Notes: generated by a model from the letters alone, not told the origin. A stretch of DNA of 64,000 bases from Cristatella mucedo (GCA_009760855.2 WPIO01000055.1:2092501-2156500); one strand, 5' to 3'. Shown: positions 47,606-61,189, counted from the stretch's first letter. Program-made: numbers and translations.

Positions 47606-49001
47606 TATACCTCGTACAAACCTCAAATTCTTTGGAGACCATGCATTAAGTTCGTATGCTCCCAAGGCCTGGAACTCACTCCCGACTTGCGTCACGACAT
47701 CCCATGACTTGACCACATTTAAAAAGAAATTAAAAACGCACCTATTTATGACAGCATGTATTGGGTCCCTGTGATTCGTCCTTTATGTGCTTATGCGTGG
47801 TGACACCGTGAATGCTGCCACTAACCACACTTGCATGCTGACCCTGTGCATGTCACCCCTAACCATGTTATTCTTGTTGTTTATTGAGCACGCTACCTCT
47901 AACCATTCGATCGTGCTTCCTTTGCAGAAAATGTAAAGCGCCTAGAAAGAGCTTGAGTTCTCCGAGGGCGCTTTATCAAGTGTTTTATTGTTATTATTAT
48001 TATTGCTAAGTGAGAGAGGTGTGCGCTGCGGCTGGCTACGTTGCACACTCCCACCTCTATGTGGCAACGGTATCGACTGGTTTGCATTATCGGGCATGAA
48101 CCTGCCGGAATCGCGTACGGGCGTTCATCACTTTTACTTCTGCCGTACGCTGAGGCAGGCAGTGGCTTTGCCTGCATTTGGATATGGATTTGCATTTGGT
48201 GACGCGGCGCCGCCTCCACTGGAGACAGGAGACGCGGCTGGACTGGAGCGCTAGCGCCGCACTGGAGACGCGGCGGCGGCGCTGCCGCAGCGGCGCTGCC
48301 GCAGCGACCGCTGTAGGAATCCTCCTACCGGAAGCATCGCCTGTCCAAAGTGGTTCTCTTTTGCGTCGCCTTCGCGGGCTTCATTAGTGCCGCCCATTAG
48401 AGTGTCCAATCTGTAGGCCCACGTGACCAAGCTAGCCGCCGCAGCCGGCCAGCCAATCGCGAGGAGGCCATCAGCGGTCCGACGTCGCTATCGTCCTGCC
48501 TCAGCGACGGCTATGCTTGGACCGTTCGGTCGTGGAAATCCACCGTCACGGATTCTGACCCCAGCCGCCCTCTGACGTATGATAGGAACGGCAAATACTG
48601 CACGCTGATAGAGCGAACTAACAAACCAGCACAAGACCACTACCCCACCCCCGGACGTCGCGCGTAGAGGTTCGCGAAGCGCAAGCTCGCAGTCGGTCCA
48701 ACGGAATCCGACTCGTTCGCACTGACCGTCGATCGAGCGAGCGCGACGCTGACGTCACGCGGGTTACAGGGCAGAAAGAGAGAGAGAGAGGAGGGGCGGA
48801 GGCAGCGCCGAATTCACAGCGAAATCGGCGCCGACCGCGCGCGCGCGGAGTCGACTGCGAGCCACTCGCAGCTTCGCTTCGCGCCTTAGGCTCCGAGGCC
48901 GCCATTCCGACGCCGGTGCGACGTAAGTACCGAGAGCAGCGCCGAGGCGCGGCGGCGCGGCGCTTTACTCGCGCGGCGTCGCGCCGAGCGGCGTCCGAGC
49001 G

Positions 49002-49045
49002 GCGTCCGAGCGGACGCCGCCCGCGAGCGGCGTCCGCTCGGACGC
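49002..49045. repeat. Perfect 19-bp hairpin
   Basis: Arms 49002-49020 and 49027-49045 with a 6-nt loop (ccgcga). Confidence 0.92.
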
Positions 49046-49066
49046 TCGAGCGACGCCACGACGCTT

Positions 49067-49122
49067 CGGCGCTGCTGCCAGCTCGCTCGCGATTTCCCGC
49101 GAGCGAGCTGGCAGCAGCGCCG
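49067..49122. repeat. Perfect 25-bp hairpin
   Basis: Arms 49067-49091 and 49098-49122 with a 6-nt loop (atttcc). The arms are not simple repeat. Confidence 0.93.
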
Positions 49123-49789
49123 CGCCTCGCGCGCGGCGACGGCGGCGCTCCCCGAGCGAGAGCCGCGGCACTTTTAGAAATCTCCAGCTGCGCCGTTTTG
49201 CGATTGCTAAATGGTATTGCGATTGCGATTGCCTTAATTTGTCTGTTGGGGCGCGTTGTACGTTCCGACGGTGTTAGACACACGTAGTCGGTGCTTAGTG
49301 ACGTAGTACCCGTAGTGAGTGACAGGCGAGCAAATCGGTTTTTCTCGCTGCGTTTCCCATCATTCCCGTCATTTTCCGCCATCCAGTTGCGAGCAGCCCC
49401 TCCAGCCTCGCGTGCATAGCTGAGCGTCGGAGCAGCCGTGCAGTTTCGTCTGCTGCGACGCACCGTACGAGCAGGTCCACCCTTAACCTTGACCGGGTTA
49501 GTTTATTCCTCCTACAGAAGATCGGTTGCGCGATTGCCTCGTCGATCGGCTGCTGCCAGGGCCAGCCATTTAACCGCAGCGCCCGATCGAACGGGCGCTT
49601 CGTTCGAATGGCCAGAGGTTAAAAGCCAAAGCGTGCGGGCGCTCTTTGAGCAATTAACGACGCCGTGGCCAGGCCGAGCGGTCTCGCTTCAGCGCCGCGC
49701 GAGTAGGAAATTCTAGCTTCGAATGAACGGAGAGCCGAACGCAGCTGCAGGGCAGAGCAAGAGGACGACGTTGTGTGCGAACAGCTCCG

Positions 49790-49968
49790 CGACAACTCAG
49801 GAGGCGATAAGGCGCCCGCTCTGCGCGACCTTCGAGGTGTCGCGCGTTCGAGTCCGGCAGCAGTGGGCGATCCTTTATTTGCAAACTGCAAGCGGCGGCG
49901 ATAGCGGTTTAAGGCTGTCCGCCGCTATGCAAACGAGGCTGTTAAATCAGAGAGTACTTATTTTATTT
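49790..49968 (+). repeat. Type I SINE, diverged
   Basis: B-box-like cgcgttcgagtccgg, then gcgatcctttatttgc...aagcggcggcgatagcgg core and gaggctgttaaatcag end. Confidence 0.75.
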
Positions 49969-50084
49969 ACCCATAAAGCTGTGCCCACTGGCATAACAAG
50001 CCGCGCTGGTGAGTTTCGCAGCAGGCAAATCGACCGCTGCGTAAAAGTCACGGCGTGGCGTACAATGGCGACGAATAACAATAA

Positions 50085-50190
50085 TGATAATAATAATAAT
50101 AATAATAATAATAAGAACTGATGAAGCACTTGATGAGGAGCCCTCAGAGAACTCGATCTCTTTCTAGGCGCTTTACATTTGCTGTAGGGG
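50085..50190 (-). repeat. LINE A tail with AAT repeats, reverse
   Basis: (AAT)n then gccctcagagaactcgatctctttctaggcgctttacatttgctg. Confidence 0.85.
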
Positions 50191-50664
50191 AACAAAATTA
50201 ACGACGGCAGACCGAGTCTTACGCACAGCGAAGTGGTGCGGACTAGCTCTAGAGCTCGGGCGGAAATGGCCAGCCTTGAAGCTAGTCGGAGCAGCGGCAA
50301 ATACATTGCCGACACTCAGCCGACGTCTAGAAGCCAAAGCAGCGCAGCGACATAAAACCAAACGCGCGCTGAGTGGCGGCTCGGCAGCGACGAACGAGCT
50401 ATGATCGCCAACACGCGCTTCTATCTCTACTAATTAAAGCGAGAAAGTTCGTCCGTCCGTCACGCGCGGCAAGATGGCGCAGCGTTGGCTGTCTTCCGTG
50501 ACCGCAGTATGGCTACTTCTACTAGGACTCAGCGAAGCGAGTCCACCAGCAGTGAGCCATTGTTTGAATTGATTGGAAAAATAGGCAGATAACAGCCTCA
50601 GTACCTGATTATGGTAATGAAGACCCTTAATCGTAATAGCGAACGCTTGGCGAGCAGGCTCTTA

Positions 50665-50835
50665 TAGCCCTACGTCTTAGCTCGGGGGCTAGGTGCCCGC
50701 TCTTCACAACACGGATCGCGGGTTCGAGTCTTGCATCCTTGGTTGGTCCTTGTTGCGACCACTGCAAGCGCTGTTGACGAGGCCACGAGGGCTCGTCTGC
50801 CACTATATAAATACGGCTTTTAACTCAGCTCAACT
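50665..50835 (+). repeat. Type I-like SINE, diverged subtype
   Basis: tagctcgggggctaggtgcccgc head, B box gggttcgagtcttgc, then ggtccttgttgcgaccactgcaagcgctgttgac core. It shares its layout with the type I copies but has a different head. Confidence 0.65.
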
Positions 50836-50865
50836 CATTCGCGGCAAAGAACGTCGTTTTGAGCC

Positions 50866-51135
50866 AATAATAATAATAATAATAATGCGCTTGATAAAGC
50901 GCCCTCAGAGAACTCAATCAATCTCTCTCTAGGCGCTTTACATTTGCAATAACGACCGGCCTCATACTTGCATGCTGACTCTGTGCATGTCACCCCTAAC
51001 CATGCTATTTTTGTTGTTTATTGAGCACGCTACCTCTAACCATTTGATCGTGCTTCCTTTGCAGCGAATGTAAAGCGCCTACAAAGAGCTTGAGTTCTCC
51101 GAGGGCGCTTTATCAAACGTATTGTTATTATTATT
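50866..51135. repeat. Two opposed LINE A ends
   Basis: A minus-orientation tail with AAT repeats (50,866-50,947) is followed at once by a plus-orientation 3' end (50,960-51,135) beginning at ttgcatgctgactctgtgc. Confidence 0.85.
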
Positions 51136-51139
51136 TGAG

Positions 51140-52500
<1,361 letters not shown>

Positions 52501-52900
52501 GTGTATGTAAGCATAATTTGTACGTATTATTGGTTCTCAGATGAATATGTTGATTAGAGTGTACTTTGACCACAGTCGCGGGGCAAATGAGGACTCTCTT
52601 TGCGCTGGTTAAAACATCTTTCTTATATTATTCCTTTTGTAAAGTCCACTACAAGAATATATCAGCACGCACGTTGTTCTTTTGCGCGACTCAGGAAAAG
52701 CTTGACAATTTATAGCTTTCCTAGAGCTCATCCGTGCTCATCGATTTATTTAATTGCGTGCTACTCTGATAGCTTCCAAACATTCAGCTCTTCGGATTTT
52801 GAAAAATAACGCTTTTTGTGGCTTCTGATGCTTCCTAATTAACCTACAAAGTACTTGATAAACATCTAAGTATTAGCCATTACGGCTTAAAAATAATCCT
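52501..52900. other. Intergenic; nothing recognised
   Basis: AT-rich, no frame of note. Confidence 0.4.
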
Positions 52901-55900
52901 GTTGACACTCACACCACCAATCCTAAAGCCAATAATACCACCCACGTCGGTGGCCATATTCTAGATCTCGTGATCACTATGGATGTCTTCCCCACTGACC
53001 ACGTGGTGTGCCCGCTGACCCTCACGGCTCATTGTTCTGTATCGTTTACCGTTCTTGCTCCCTTGTACGTACGTGGTAACGTCGAACTTGTCCAGCGACG
53101 TGACTTAAAAAGCATTGACATAGGCAACTTTTTGAAATCTGTTTGTGATGCAGGTCTTCTTGATCTGCACTCAGATTCGACCGATACCCTCAGTGATGTA
53201 GTGAACGTGACACTTGGAGGTGCTCTTGAAGAGCATGCTCCCGTTCATTCTATCCTTATACAGAGTCGTGGACATTGTATGTATGTATGTATCTTCGTCT
53301 GTAACTCCACAAAGTCATAAAGACCATGTGGGTGTTACGCAGGAGAGTTTTGTATAGCGCACTCACAGCCTAAGCGGCTTTCGGTACGCATTCGGTAGCC
53401 AACCGACTTTGTCTCACGCAACAAAGAGAAAGTGGGAAGTATAGCAGAGTCAGGAGAGCAGTTGAGGTAGTGAGTAGCATGGAAGTAGCAGCTCAGGACC
53501 GCTGAAAAGGATGAGCCATAGTCGGCAGCAGGAGAGTAGTTGTCGTTGCGTAAGAATTGTGGAAGCGAGTTCCACAGTCTAGAACCTGCAGAGCTAAAGC
53601 TTCTGTCGCCAACGGTCTTTAAGCAGAGGAATAGAACAGCTAATTTATTTTCCACACAGGACCTGAGGGCACGAACAGGCTGAAACTGATGCAGCAGTTC
53701 AGCTAGGTACGAAGGAGCCAAGCCGTGGTGGGCCTTATTGATTAGCGTAAGAACTTTGCTCTACATCCGTTGCTCAACCGGCATCCATCCTAGCTCTTTT
53801 AGCAAAGGAGACACGTGCTCAAACCTCTGGGACTTGAAGACTAGCCTTGCAGCCGTATTCATAGTCAACTGCAGTGGCACAGTTGCTTTCTTTGGCAGCC
53901 CAGCCGAAAGGGAATTACATTAATCAAGCCGAGACAGAACTAAGGAGCTAGTTAAATGTTTTGCAAGCCACTGTGGAAGACAGCTCCTAATCTTGGATAG
54001 GGATCGAACGAGATGGGTAGCTGCAGATGCAGTCTTCTGAATGAAGCTTTTTTGAAATCTAGGCAGCTGTCGAAAACGACACCTACATTTCGAGCACACG
54101 GTGATGGTCACACAACAGCATCAATTATTAGAAGAAAAAATGTTTTTAATCCAGCCACACGCTTAGGGTGTCCTATGAGCAGCAGTTCGGTTTGATCATC
54201 GTCATTTAGTTTCAAGAAGTTTTCCGAAATCCAGGATTGAATGTCAGAAAGGCAATCATTCAGTTTCTCAGCTGCTACAGCATATTCCGACGGTTTGAAT
54301 GACAAATACAGCTGAGTATCGTCAGCATACAAGTGATTCCTTTCAATTTACAAAAAAACTTCAAAAGATGCACCGCGTTAAACGCATGCTTGAACGTCGT
54401 TTTAAGAAATCGCGGTCTGGTGCAGATCTAGTCAATTTACAAAGACTTCCTTCGAGTTTACACCCGGAAGCTTAAAAAAGCCAGGGCTTCTTTTTTTCAC
54501 TCGAAAGCTGAATTCCTGCCAGTCGAAGCCAAAACAGATTTATAAGACAGTAAATAATTTACTGGCCAATGCTGAGAGGTTTGACTTCCCAGATGTTAAT
54601 GGCTCAGCCGAACAAATTTCAGCCTTCTTTACTGAAAAATTGTGCACATTCGTGCCTCCATAATGCCCCATCCGAGTAAAGCAGTTGTGGAATCACACCC
54701 TGTGACCTTCCTTAAAAGGTTTTCCGAGGTTTCTGCGTGCGATGTGGCTACCTTAATATGGTCTAGGAAAAAGAGTTCGCCTACTGAAGACTCTATGCTA
54801 TCATCTCTGTGGTCTTTACTGGCAAACCAACTTAGCCCTGCCATAACCGAGATGCTTATGGCTTTTGTGGACAAAGGGGTCGTACCCAAGTCCTTCAAAT
54901 CTGCAATCGTTAGACCGATACTTAAAAATTGGATTAGATACAGAGGTCCTTGCAAACTATCGCCCAGTTTACATTCTTTCTTTTTTGTCAAAGGTTCTTA
55001 AAAAAACTGTCGCTGAGCAGCTGGTTGCACATATTGAAGAGAATGAAATGTCAGAAACATTTCAACGGGGGTTCAAGGGGCAGCACTCCACTGAAACTGC
55101 TCTCTTCCGCATTTAACAATGACATTCTATGTGGCAATGATGACGGGAATATCACTGCCCTAGCTCTGCTAGATCTATCATCTGCCTTTGACACAATTGA
55201 TCACGCTGTTCTACTTGACTTGAACGATTGAGAATAACGATCGGTCTGGCAGACGAGGCACTGGGGTGGGTTAAATCGTACTTGTCTGATCGTGTTCAAT
55301 CCATTTCGTGTGGGGGTCAGGTCTCACCCACGAGACGGGTCACATGTGGAGTCCCTCGAGGGTCCGTCCTTGGTCCCACGCTGTTCTCCATTTATAATCT
55401 CCTCTGGGAAAAGTGATTAAGGCCCATGGAATAGGATACCACTTTTATGCTGACGAAACTCAGCTGTATTTGTCATTCAAACTGTCGGAATCTGCGGCAG
55501 CAACCGATTAACTGAATGATTGCCTTTCTGACATTCAATCCTGGATTTCGGAAAACTTCTTGAAACTAAATGACGATCAAACCGAACTGCTGCTAATAGG
55601 ACACCCTAAGCGTGTGGCTGAATTAAAAGGCTTTGCTCTTCGATTTGGTGGTGCTGTTGTGTGACCTCCACCACATGCTCGTAATCTAGGTGTCGTTTTC
55701 GACAGCTGCCTAGATTTCAAAAAAGCTTCATTCAGAAGACTGCATCTACAGCTACCCATCTCGTCCGATCCCTATCCAAGATTAGGAGCTGTCTTCCACA
55801 GTGGCTTGCAAAACATTTAACTAGCTCCTTAGTTCTGTCTCGGCATGATTAATGTAATTCCCTTTTGGCTGGGCTGCCAAAGAAAGCAACTGTGCCACTG

Positions 55901-56405
55901 CAGTTGACTATGAATACGGCTGCAAGGTTACTTTTCAAGTCCCAGAGGTTTGAGCACGTGTCTCCTTTGCTAAAAGAGCTAGGGTGGATGCCGGTTGATC
56001 AACGGATACAGAGAAGGTTCTTACACTGACCCACAAGGCCCGTCACGGCTTGGCTCCTTCGTACCTAGCTGAACTGCTGCATCAGTTTCAGCCTGTTCGT
56101 GCCCTCAGGTCCTGTGTGGACAATAAATTAGCTGTTCTATTCCTCTGCTTAAAGACCGTTGGCGACAGAAGCTTTAGCTCTGCAGGTTCTAGACTGTGGA
56201 ACTCGCTTCCACAATTCTTACGCAACGACAACTACTCTCCTGCTGCCGACTATGGCACATCCTTTTCAGCGGTCCTGAGCTGCTACTTCCATGCTACTCA
56301 CTACCTCAGAGCCGCTTAGGCTGTGAGTGCGCTATACAAATCTCTCCTGTATAACACCCACATAGTCGTTTTGGCTTAGTGGAGTTACAGACGGAGGTAC
56401 ATTAC
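52901..56405 (+). mobile_element. LINE B copy, longest in the window, interrupted by an inverted copy
   Basis: Endonuclease end and linker (52,950-53,265: ILDLVITMDVFPTDHVVCPL), interruption at 53,270-54,331, then linker and RT (DLSSAFDTIDHAVLL, YLSDRVQSISCGGQV, CGVPRGSVLGPTLFSIYN, FYADETQLYLSF). The catalytic pair reads YADE instead of YADD. The C-terminal domain (HGLAPSYLAELLHQFQP, WNSLPQFLRND) and the tail finish near 56,400. Frameshifts at several points make it inactive. Confidence 0.87.
53270..54331 (-). mobile_element. LINE B 3' half inserted in reverse within LINE B
   Basis: Starts near 54,331 with MYADDTQLYLSF (an intact YADD), runs through the C-terminal domain and ends with the LINE B tail and TATG repeats at 53,276-53,295. 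The flanks match across the insertion when compared with the copy at 31,340-31,365. Confidence 0.87.
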
Positions 56406-56574
56406 ATAACATGACGTCACTTATGATGAATGCGAAAAATTATCTCTCCATGTGCGGCAATCCTCTACTAGAAGCCTCTTGAAGGTTATCAACTTGCCGT
56501 TCTACATCTTGGCCGCTGATTAGTTTAGCTGTACCCGATTTCTGCCGCCTCTTGTAATGTGCACAATCGACGGA

Positions 56575-57440
56575 TAAGTATGGGGCATGTTTGCTGAACC
56601 CATGTATCTCCGTCAGTAACTCCGCAAAGTCATAAAGACCATGTGGGTGTTACGCAGGAGAGTTTTGTATAGCGCACTCACAGCCTGAGCGGCTTTCGGT
56701 ACGCATTCGGTAGCCAACAGACTTCGTCTCACGCAACAAAGAGAAAGTGGGAAGCATAGCAGAGTCAGGAGAGCAGTTGAGGTTGTGAGTAGCGTAGAAG
56801 TAGCAGTTCAGGACCGCTGAAAAAGATGTGCCATAGTCGGCAGTTGGAGAGTAGATGTCGTTGCGTAAGAATTGTGGAAGCGAGTTCCACAGTCTAGGAC
56901 CTGTAGAGCTAAAGCTTCTGTCGCCAACTGTCTTTAAGCGGAGGAATGGAACAGCTAGTTTATTGTCCTCACAGGACCTGAGGGCGCGAATAGGCTGAAA
57001 CTGATGCAGCAGCTCAGCTAGGTACGAAGGAGCCAAGCCGTGGCGTGCCTTGTGGGTCAGTGTAAGAACTTTGCTCTGTATCCTTTGCTCAACCGGCAGC
57101 CATCCTAGCTCTTTCAGCAGAGGTGACACGTGCTCAAACCGCTGGGACTTGAAGACCAGCCTTGCAGCCATATTCATAGTCCGCTGTAGTGGCATAATAG
57201 CTTTCTTTGGCAGCCCAGCTAAAAGGGAATTACAATAATCAAGCCGAGACAGAACTAAAGAGCTAGTTAAATTTTTTACAAGCCACTGTGGGAGACAGCT
57301 TCTAATCTTGGATAGGGATCGGATGTGATGGCTAGCTGTAGAGGCAGTCTTCTGAATGAAGCTTTTGAAATTAAGGCAGCTGTCGAACACGACACCTAGA
57401 TTACGAGCATGTGGTGGAGGTCGCACAACCCATGCAGAAG
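56575..57440 (-). mobile_element. LINE B 3' half, reverse, best-preserved C-terminal frame
   Basis: A 258-codon frame (57426..56650) contains ARNLGVVFDSCLNFKSFIQK, LTSSLVLSRLDYCNSLLAGL, GWLPVEQRIQSKVLTL and HGLAPSYLAELLHQFQP, the CR1/L2-group post-RT region. It faces the preceding plus copy, giving a long inverted repeat. Confidence 0.88.
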
Positions 57441-57658
57441 GTCAGCTCCGATGCAATGCGAACGAACACTGCGGCATGACTATGAACCCTTGCCTTGCTT
57501 GCCGGGTCTTGGGCCCCAAAAATGAACGGCCGCACGTGCTCCACGATGACCTATATTTGTTTTTAGACCGGTGCGGCGATATTTGTTTACTTAGCAGATT
57601 TTGCACGGCCAAGCTTCACGCGGTTGACCGAAGGCCTAACAACACTAGTTCAAGTTCG

Positions 57659-57663
<5 letters not shown>

Positions 57664-57736
<73 letters not shown>

Positions 57737-57790
57737 TTATATATATTTATATATATATATTTATATTTATGTGTGTGTGTGTATAGTTTT
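57664..57790. repeat. (AT)n with TTTA and (GT)n
   Basis: About 60 bp pure TA, then ATTTAT units and GTGTGT. Confidence 0.95.
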
Positions 57791-57999
57791 AGATTGCTCG
57801 TAATGTCCATCGCACCCAGGTCTTGTGCACTCGCGCCCTGAAGGGCTTCGATAAATGGCGAGCTCTAATCAGAACCTTGCAGGCACGTGCTTCTGGAAAG
57901 GCACAGGACGTAGTGCGTCCTTGCTGGGCACGTGCACGAAATAAGATCAGCGTGCCTTTCCAATTGAGGAGGCAGCGTGAACATAAACCTTCGCTGTGC

Positions 58000-58868
58000 A
58001 GATTTGATATAACATAAATCATCAGCTCGAAATCTAAATGTCATGTTCCAAAGTGACCTCTCGTTAGACGACCGAATCAGCTCCGCAGTCAAATCTACCT
58101 ACTTTCAGCTACATAACTTAGCTAAAATTCGGGCTTGCTTAGATAAGGATACCACATCTAAGTTGGTCCATGCATTCGTGACATCCCGTCATAACTTCTG
58201 AAACTCACTGCTTGCTGGCCTACCGGCCTGTGCAATCTGGTGATTACAGATGGTGCAAAACTCGGCAGATAGGCTTGTCTGTCGTGAGCGTCGCAGTTGC
58301 CACATCACACCACTTCTCGCCGACCTGCACTGGATACCAGTCAGGCAACGGATTGACTTCAAGATTTTATCGCTCACACTTAGGTCACTTCATTCTTTGT
58401 CTCCAGCCTATCTCTCAGATCTACTGCCCCACTAGGCCAAGCATCGTACCACCCACTTTTCGGAATCCAAAAGTTTACCAATACCTCGGACAAACCTCAA
58501 ATCCCGTGTAGACCGTGCATTTAGTTCGTATGCTTCCAAGCCTGGAACTCCCTCCCGACTTGCGTCAGAACATACCTTGACTTGAACACATTTAAAAAGA
58601 ACTTAAACACACCTATTTAGGACAGCATTTAGCGGGTCCCTGTGACTCGTCCTTCATGTGCTTTTGCGTGCTGACACTGTGCATGCTGCCACTAACCATA
58701 TTTGGATGCTGACCCTGTGCATGTCACCCCTAACCATGTTATTCATGCTGTTTATCAAGCATGATATTGCTCATCATTCAATTGCGTTTCCTTTTGCAGC
58801 AAATGTAAAGCGCCTAAAAAGAGATTGAGTTCTCTGAGGGCGCTTTATCAAGTGCATTATTATTAATA
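58000..58868 (+). mobile_element. LINE A copy, 5'-truncated
   Basis: The frame at 58,250-58,435 encodes SADRLVCRERRSCHITPLLADLHW-type sequence; earlier FQSDLSLDD-like codons (58,045-58,110) match the start of the 17-kb copy. Tail and (ATT)n at 58,795-58,865. Frameshifts present. Confidence 0.85.
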
Positions 58869-59315
58869 TGCGTGCTAATGATGGAGAACAAAAGCCCTAG
58901 TTTGTCACTGAGGAATTTCGGCTCTGCCCGCAATTTTGTGGAGAGCGGCTAAGCAGAAAAAAGCGAAGTTGAAATTCAAATTAACCAACGAAGACAAAGG
59001 AGAATGTCAACGCCGGAAGCTGATGCATCTGGAATCTACCGCTGCCACCATTTCTTCCTAAAATGACTCGTTTGATTTTCTGTTTCGTCCTTCTTAGTCA
59101 CGGGTTTGAGTTGCAAGAGCTAAACGACAGATAATTCTGCAGTACTGCTAACGTTATGGTGTACGGGTATAATTCTTTCGGGAGTTTGGTGTTACTTCAA
59201 AGCGGCGGCAGCAACTTTTGCGCTAAAAAGCCAATGTTACGCTTAAATGGGAGGGAATCTACGCTTGCTATCTGGCGCATCGCTACGAAATTCAGAATGG
59301 TGGTTGAATTACGAG
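58869..59315. other. Intergenic; nothing recognised
   Basis: Unique-looking, no conserved frame. Confidence 0.4.
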
Positions 59316-59320
59316 CAGAA

Positions 59321-59322
59321 GG

Positions 59323-59354
<32 letters not shown>

Positions 59355-59355
59355 C

Positions 59356-59445
<90 letters not shown>
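59321..59445 (+). repeat. (GA)n microsatellite
   Basis: About 125 bp of GA repeat with a few CAGA/AAGA variants near the start. Confidence 0.97.
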
Positions 59446-59448
<3 letters not shown>

Positions 59449-59697
59449 ATTGGCATGAAGCAAGTACGAAGTGAGTGGAGTGAGTGGCGGTGAATTTCCC
59501 AAACTTTCAGCCTCTGTTTCGCCGCTGCTTTGCAGGTGCTTTTAAGCGACCGCTTCTGTGCTAAAGAAATCGAGCACAAGTGGTGGGCTACCCTTTTTCA
59601 CAATGCATTTCCTACGTTTGTCAGACCCCGCGGTTTATAATGCAAAGCACGACACCTTGCTGTGTGTGTGTGTGTGTGGGTGTGTGTTTCTCTGTGC

Positions 59698-59830
59698 CGG
59701 GTCTTAGCCCAGGGGCAAGGTGCTCGTTCGTCACGACCCGGGTCACGTGGACTCTAGCACTGAAGCAACGAGCGATCCTTTATTGCCCACGGTAAGATAT
59801 AGTGACAATTGTTAAGGCTCTTGAAGCTCT
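59698..59830 (+). repeat. Type I-like SINE, diverged
   Basis: ggtcttagcccaggggcaaggtgctc head with a degraded B box, then gcgatcctttattgcccac; the core is decayed. A (GT)n run precedes it at 59,661-59,685. Confidence 0.6.
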
Positions 59831-60635
59831 GCGTCTGAAGTATTTCCGTCGCACTAAAAAATTATTCCTTTCACGATGCAAAAGCTGCAGCGCTAAAATC
59901 ACTTAATATTATTAATTATAATACTTCTTGCATAATAATACTTCTGCTGCATATATAATAATACTAATAATACTTAATAAATGCAGCGCTAAAATGCAGC
60001 GCATCTTGCATCGCTATCTTGCAGCGCTAAAATCAACAGGCGGGGGTCAGGCGGACGACGCAGTATTTCGCTATAAATATTGCACTGGACATTTATACGT
60101 AAATTTATACATGTTGCGCTATAAAACTTTGACATGCTTCCTTTAAAACATATCTAACATGTCTAGAAAAAGATCAGACTCTATGAGAGCCACGAGCAGA
60201 TTTATTATGATTCTTGTTGATAGCATCTTGCTCAACTCTTGCAAGCCCGAATTTTTTTGAGCCCAGATCACTGTAAACTTCCGAGTGCCAGCATTCAGTA
60301 ACTAAATAGCGCGCGTACTCGTCTTTATCCGCCATCTAGCTGCAGCCTCTCTTGTTATCAGCTAGGACAGATTCGCGTACGTCTATTAGTTACGGCAGCT
60401 TAAATGTGCCCGGGTCGGCGTCGCCCAGGTGTACCACTAAGGAATTCTTTAAATAGGAAGAAGATTGCAGTTAAGCAAGGAGTTTTATATGGTGAACCGT
60501 CTTTATTCAATTTTTTTGCTTTTTTATAATGGATTTTATAGGCCACTTTTATGGCAAAAACATGCATTGGCGATTACTTTTTCTGTTTGGAAAATCGACT
60601 ACTCAGAGCTGCTGCGAGTCTGCAGAGCTACAGGC
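59831..60635. other. AT-rich intergenic; nothing recognised
   Basis: Short AAT/ATT runs at 59,905-59,985 and repeated gcagcgctaaaa(t/a) words near 59,885-60,035. Confidence 0.4.
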
Positions 60636-60639
60636 TCGC

Positions 60640-60800
60640 AGGTCTTAACGCAGAGGTCAAGGCGTTCACTCATCACGACCCGGGTCACGTGGGATCAAGT
60701 CCTGCAGTTGGCGATAATGATTGCCCACTGCAGGTGGTGGTGGTGGTGGTAGCCGTAAAGGCTCATCTGCCGCCGCAAAATAGGCGGGGCTGCTGAATAA
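60640..60800 (+). repeat. Type I-like SINE
   Basis: ggtcttaacgcagaggtcaaggcg head, then gcgataatgattgcccactgcaggtggtggtgg...agccgtaaaggctcatctgccgcc core and ggctgctgaataagc end. Confidence 0.7.
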
Positions 60801-61189
60801 GCCAAGCTTCAACAACTTCGAGTATCAAGACAATGGTGCACAAATCTAAGAGCGGGAGTAGAAATGGCTGCTGCGGCGTTGGCTGCTGCGAGCCCGGACC
60901 TCTCGCTGCAAACGTTTTCAAACGAAGAAAGGCTGCCGCAACAACGGGGGTCAACGACGACGGGGGTCAACGCAGTTGTCCCCCGTTGCTTCCGGCACCG
61001 AATGCATGCTCGAGCTCGTGCGTGCGAGCGAGCGAGATGACTTTTTTTTGTTGAGATACTTTAGTCTGTTCGAAAGTCTTAGAAGTGTCGACAATGCAGC
61101 CAGACTCTAAAACTCGGCGAACTCGCGAAGGGAAAGTTAGATGTGAGGTGGGGGATGGTGGGCGTGGGCGGCACGGGCCGCCGTAGCGG

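Larger units (their letters stand above)
42110..48005 (+). mobile_element. LINE A copy split by an LTR retrotransposon
   Basis: The LINE A body (HITPLLADLHWLPVKQRIDF) runs to 42,375, is interrupted by the LTR element at TATAC, and resumes at 47,606 with ctcgtacaaacctcaaattc, the expected next LINE A sequence. It ends with the tail and (ATT)n at about 47,935-48,004. Confidence 0.93.
48006..50084. other. CpG-rich region, possible promoter; no gene recognised
   Basis: 48.2-49.2 kb is strongly CpG-rich, like the Evx and TSSK regions, and holds two perfect hairpins. Frames on both strands are low-complexity. A type I SINE is at 49,790-49,965. Confidence 0.45.

Noticed and set aside
49067-49122. 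microRNA precursor
   Set aside because: A fully paired 25-bp stem with a 6-nt loop is too short and too perfect for a typical animal precursor; kept as a structural finding only.
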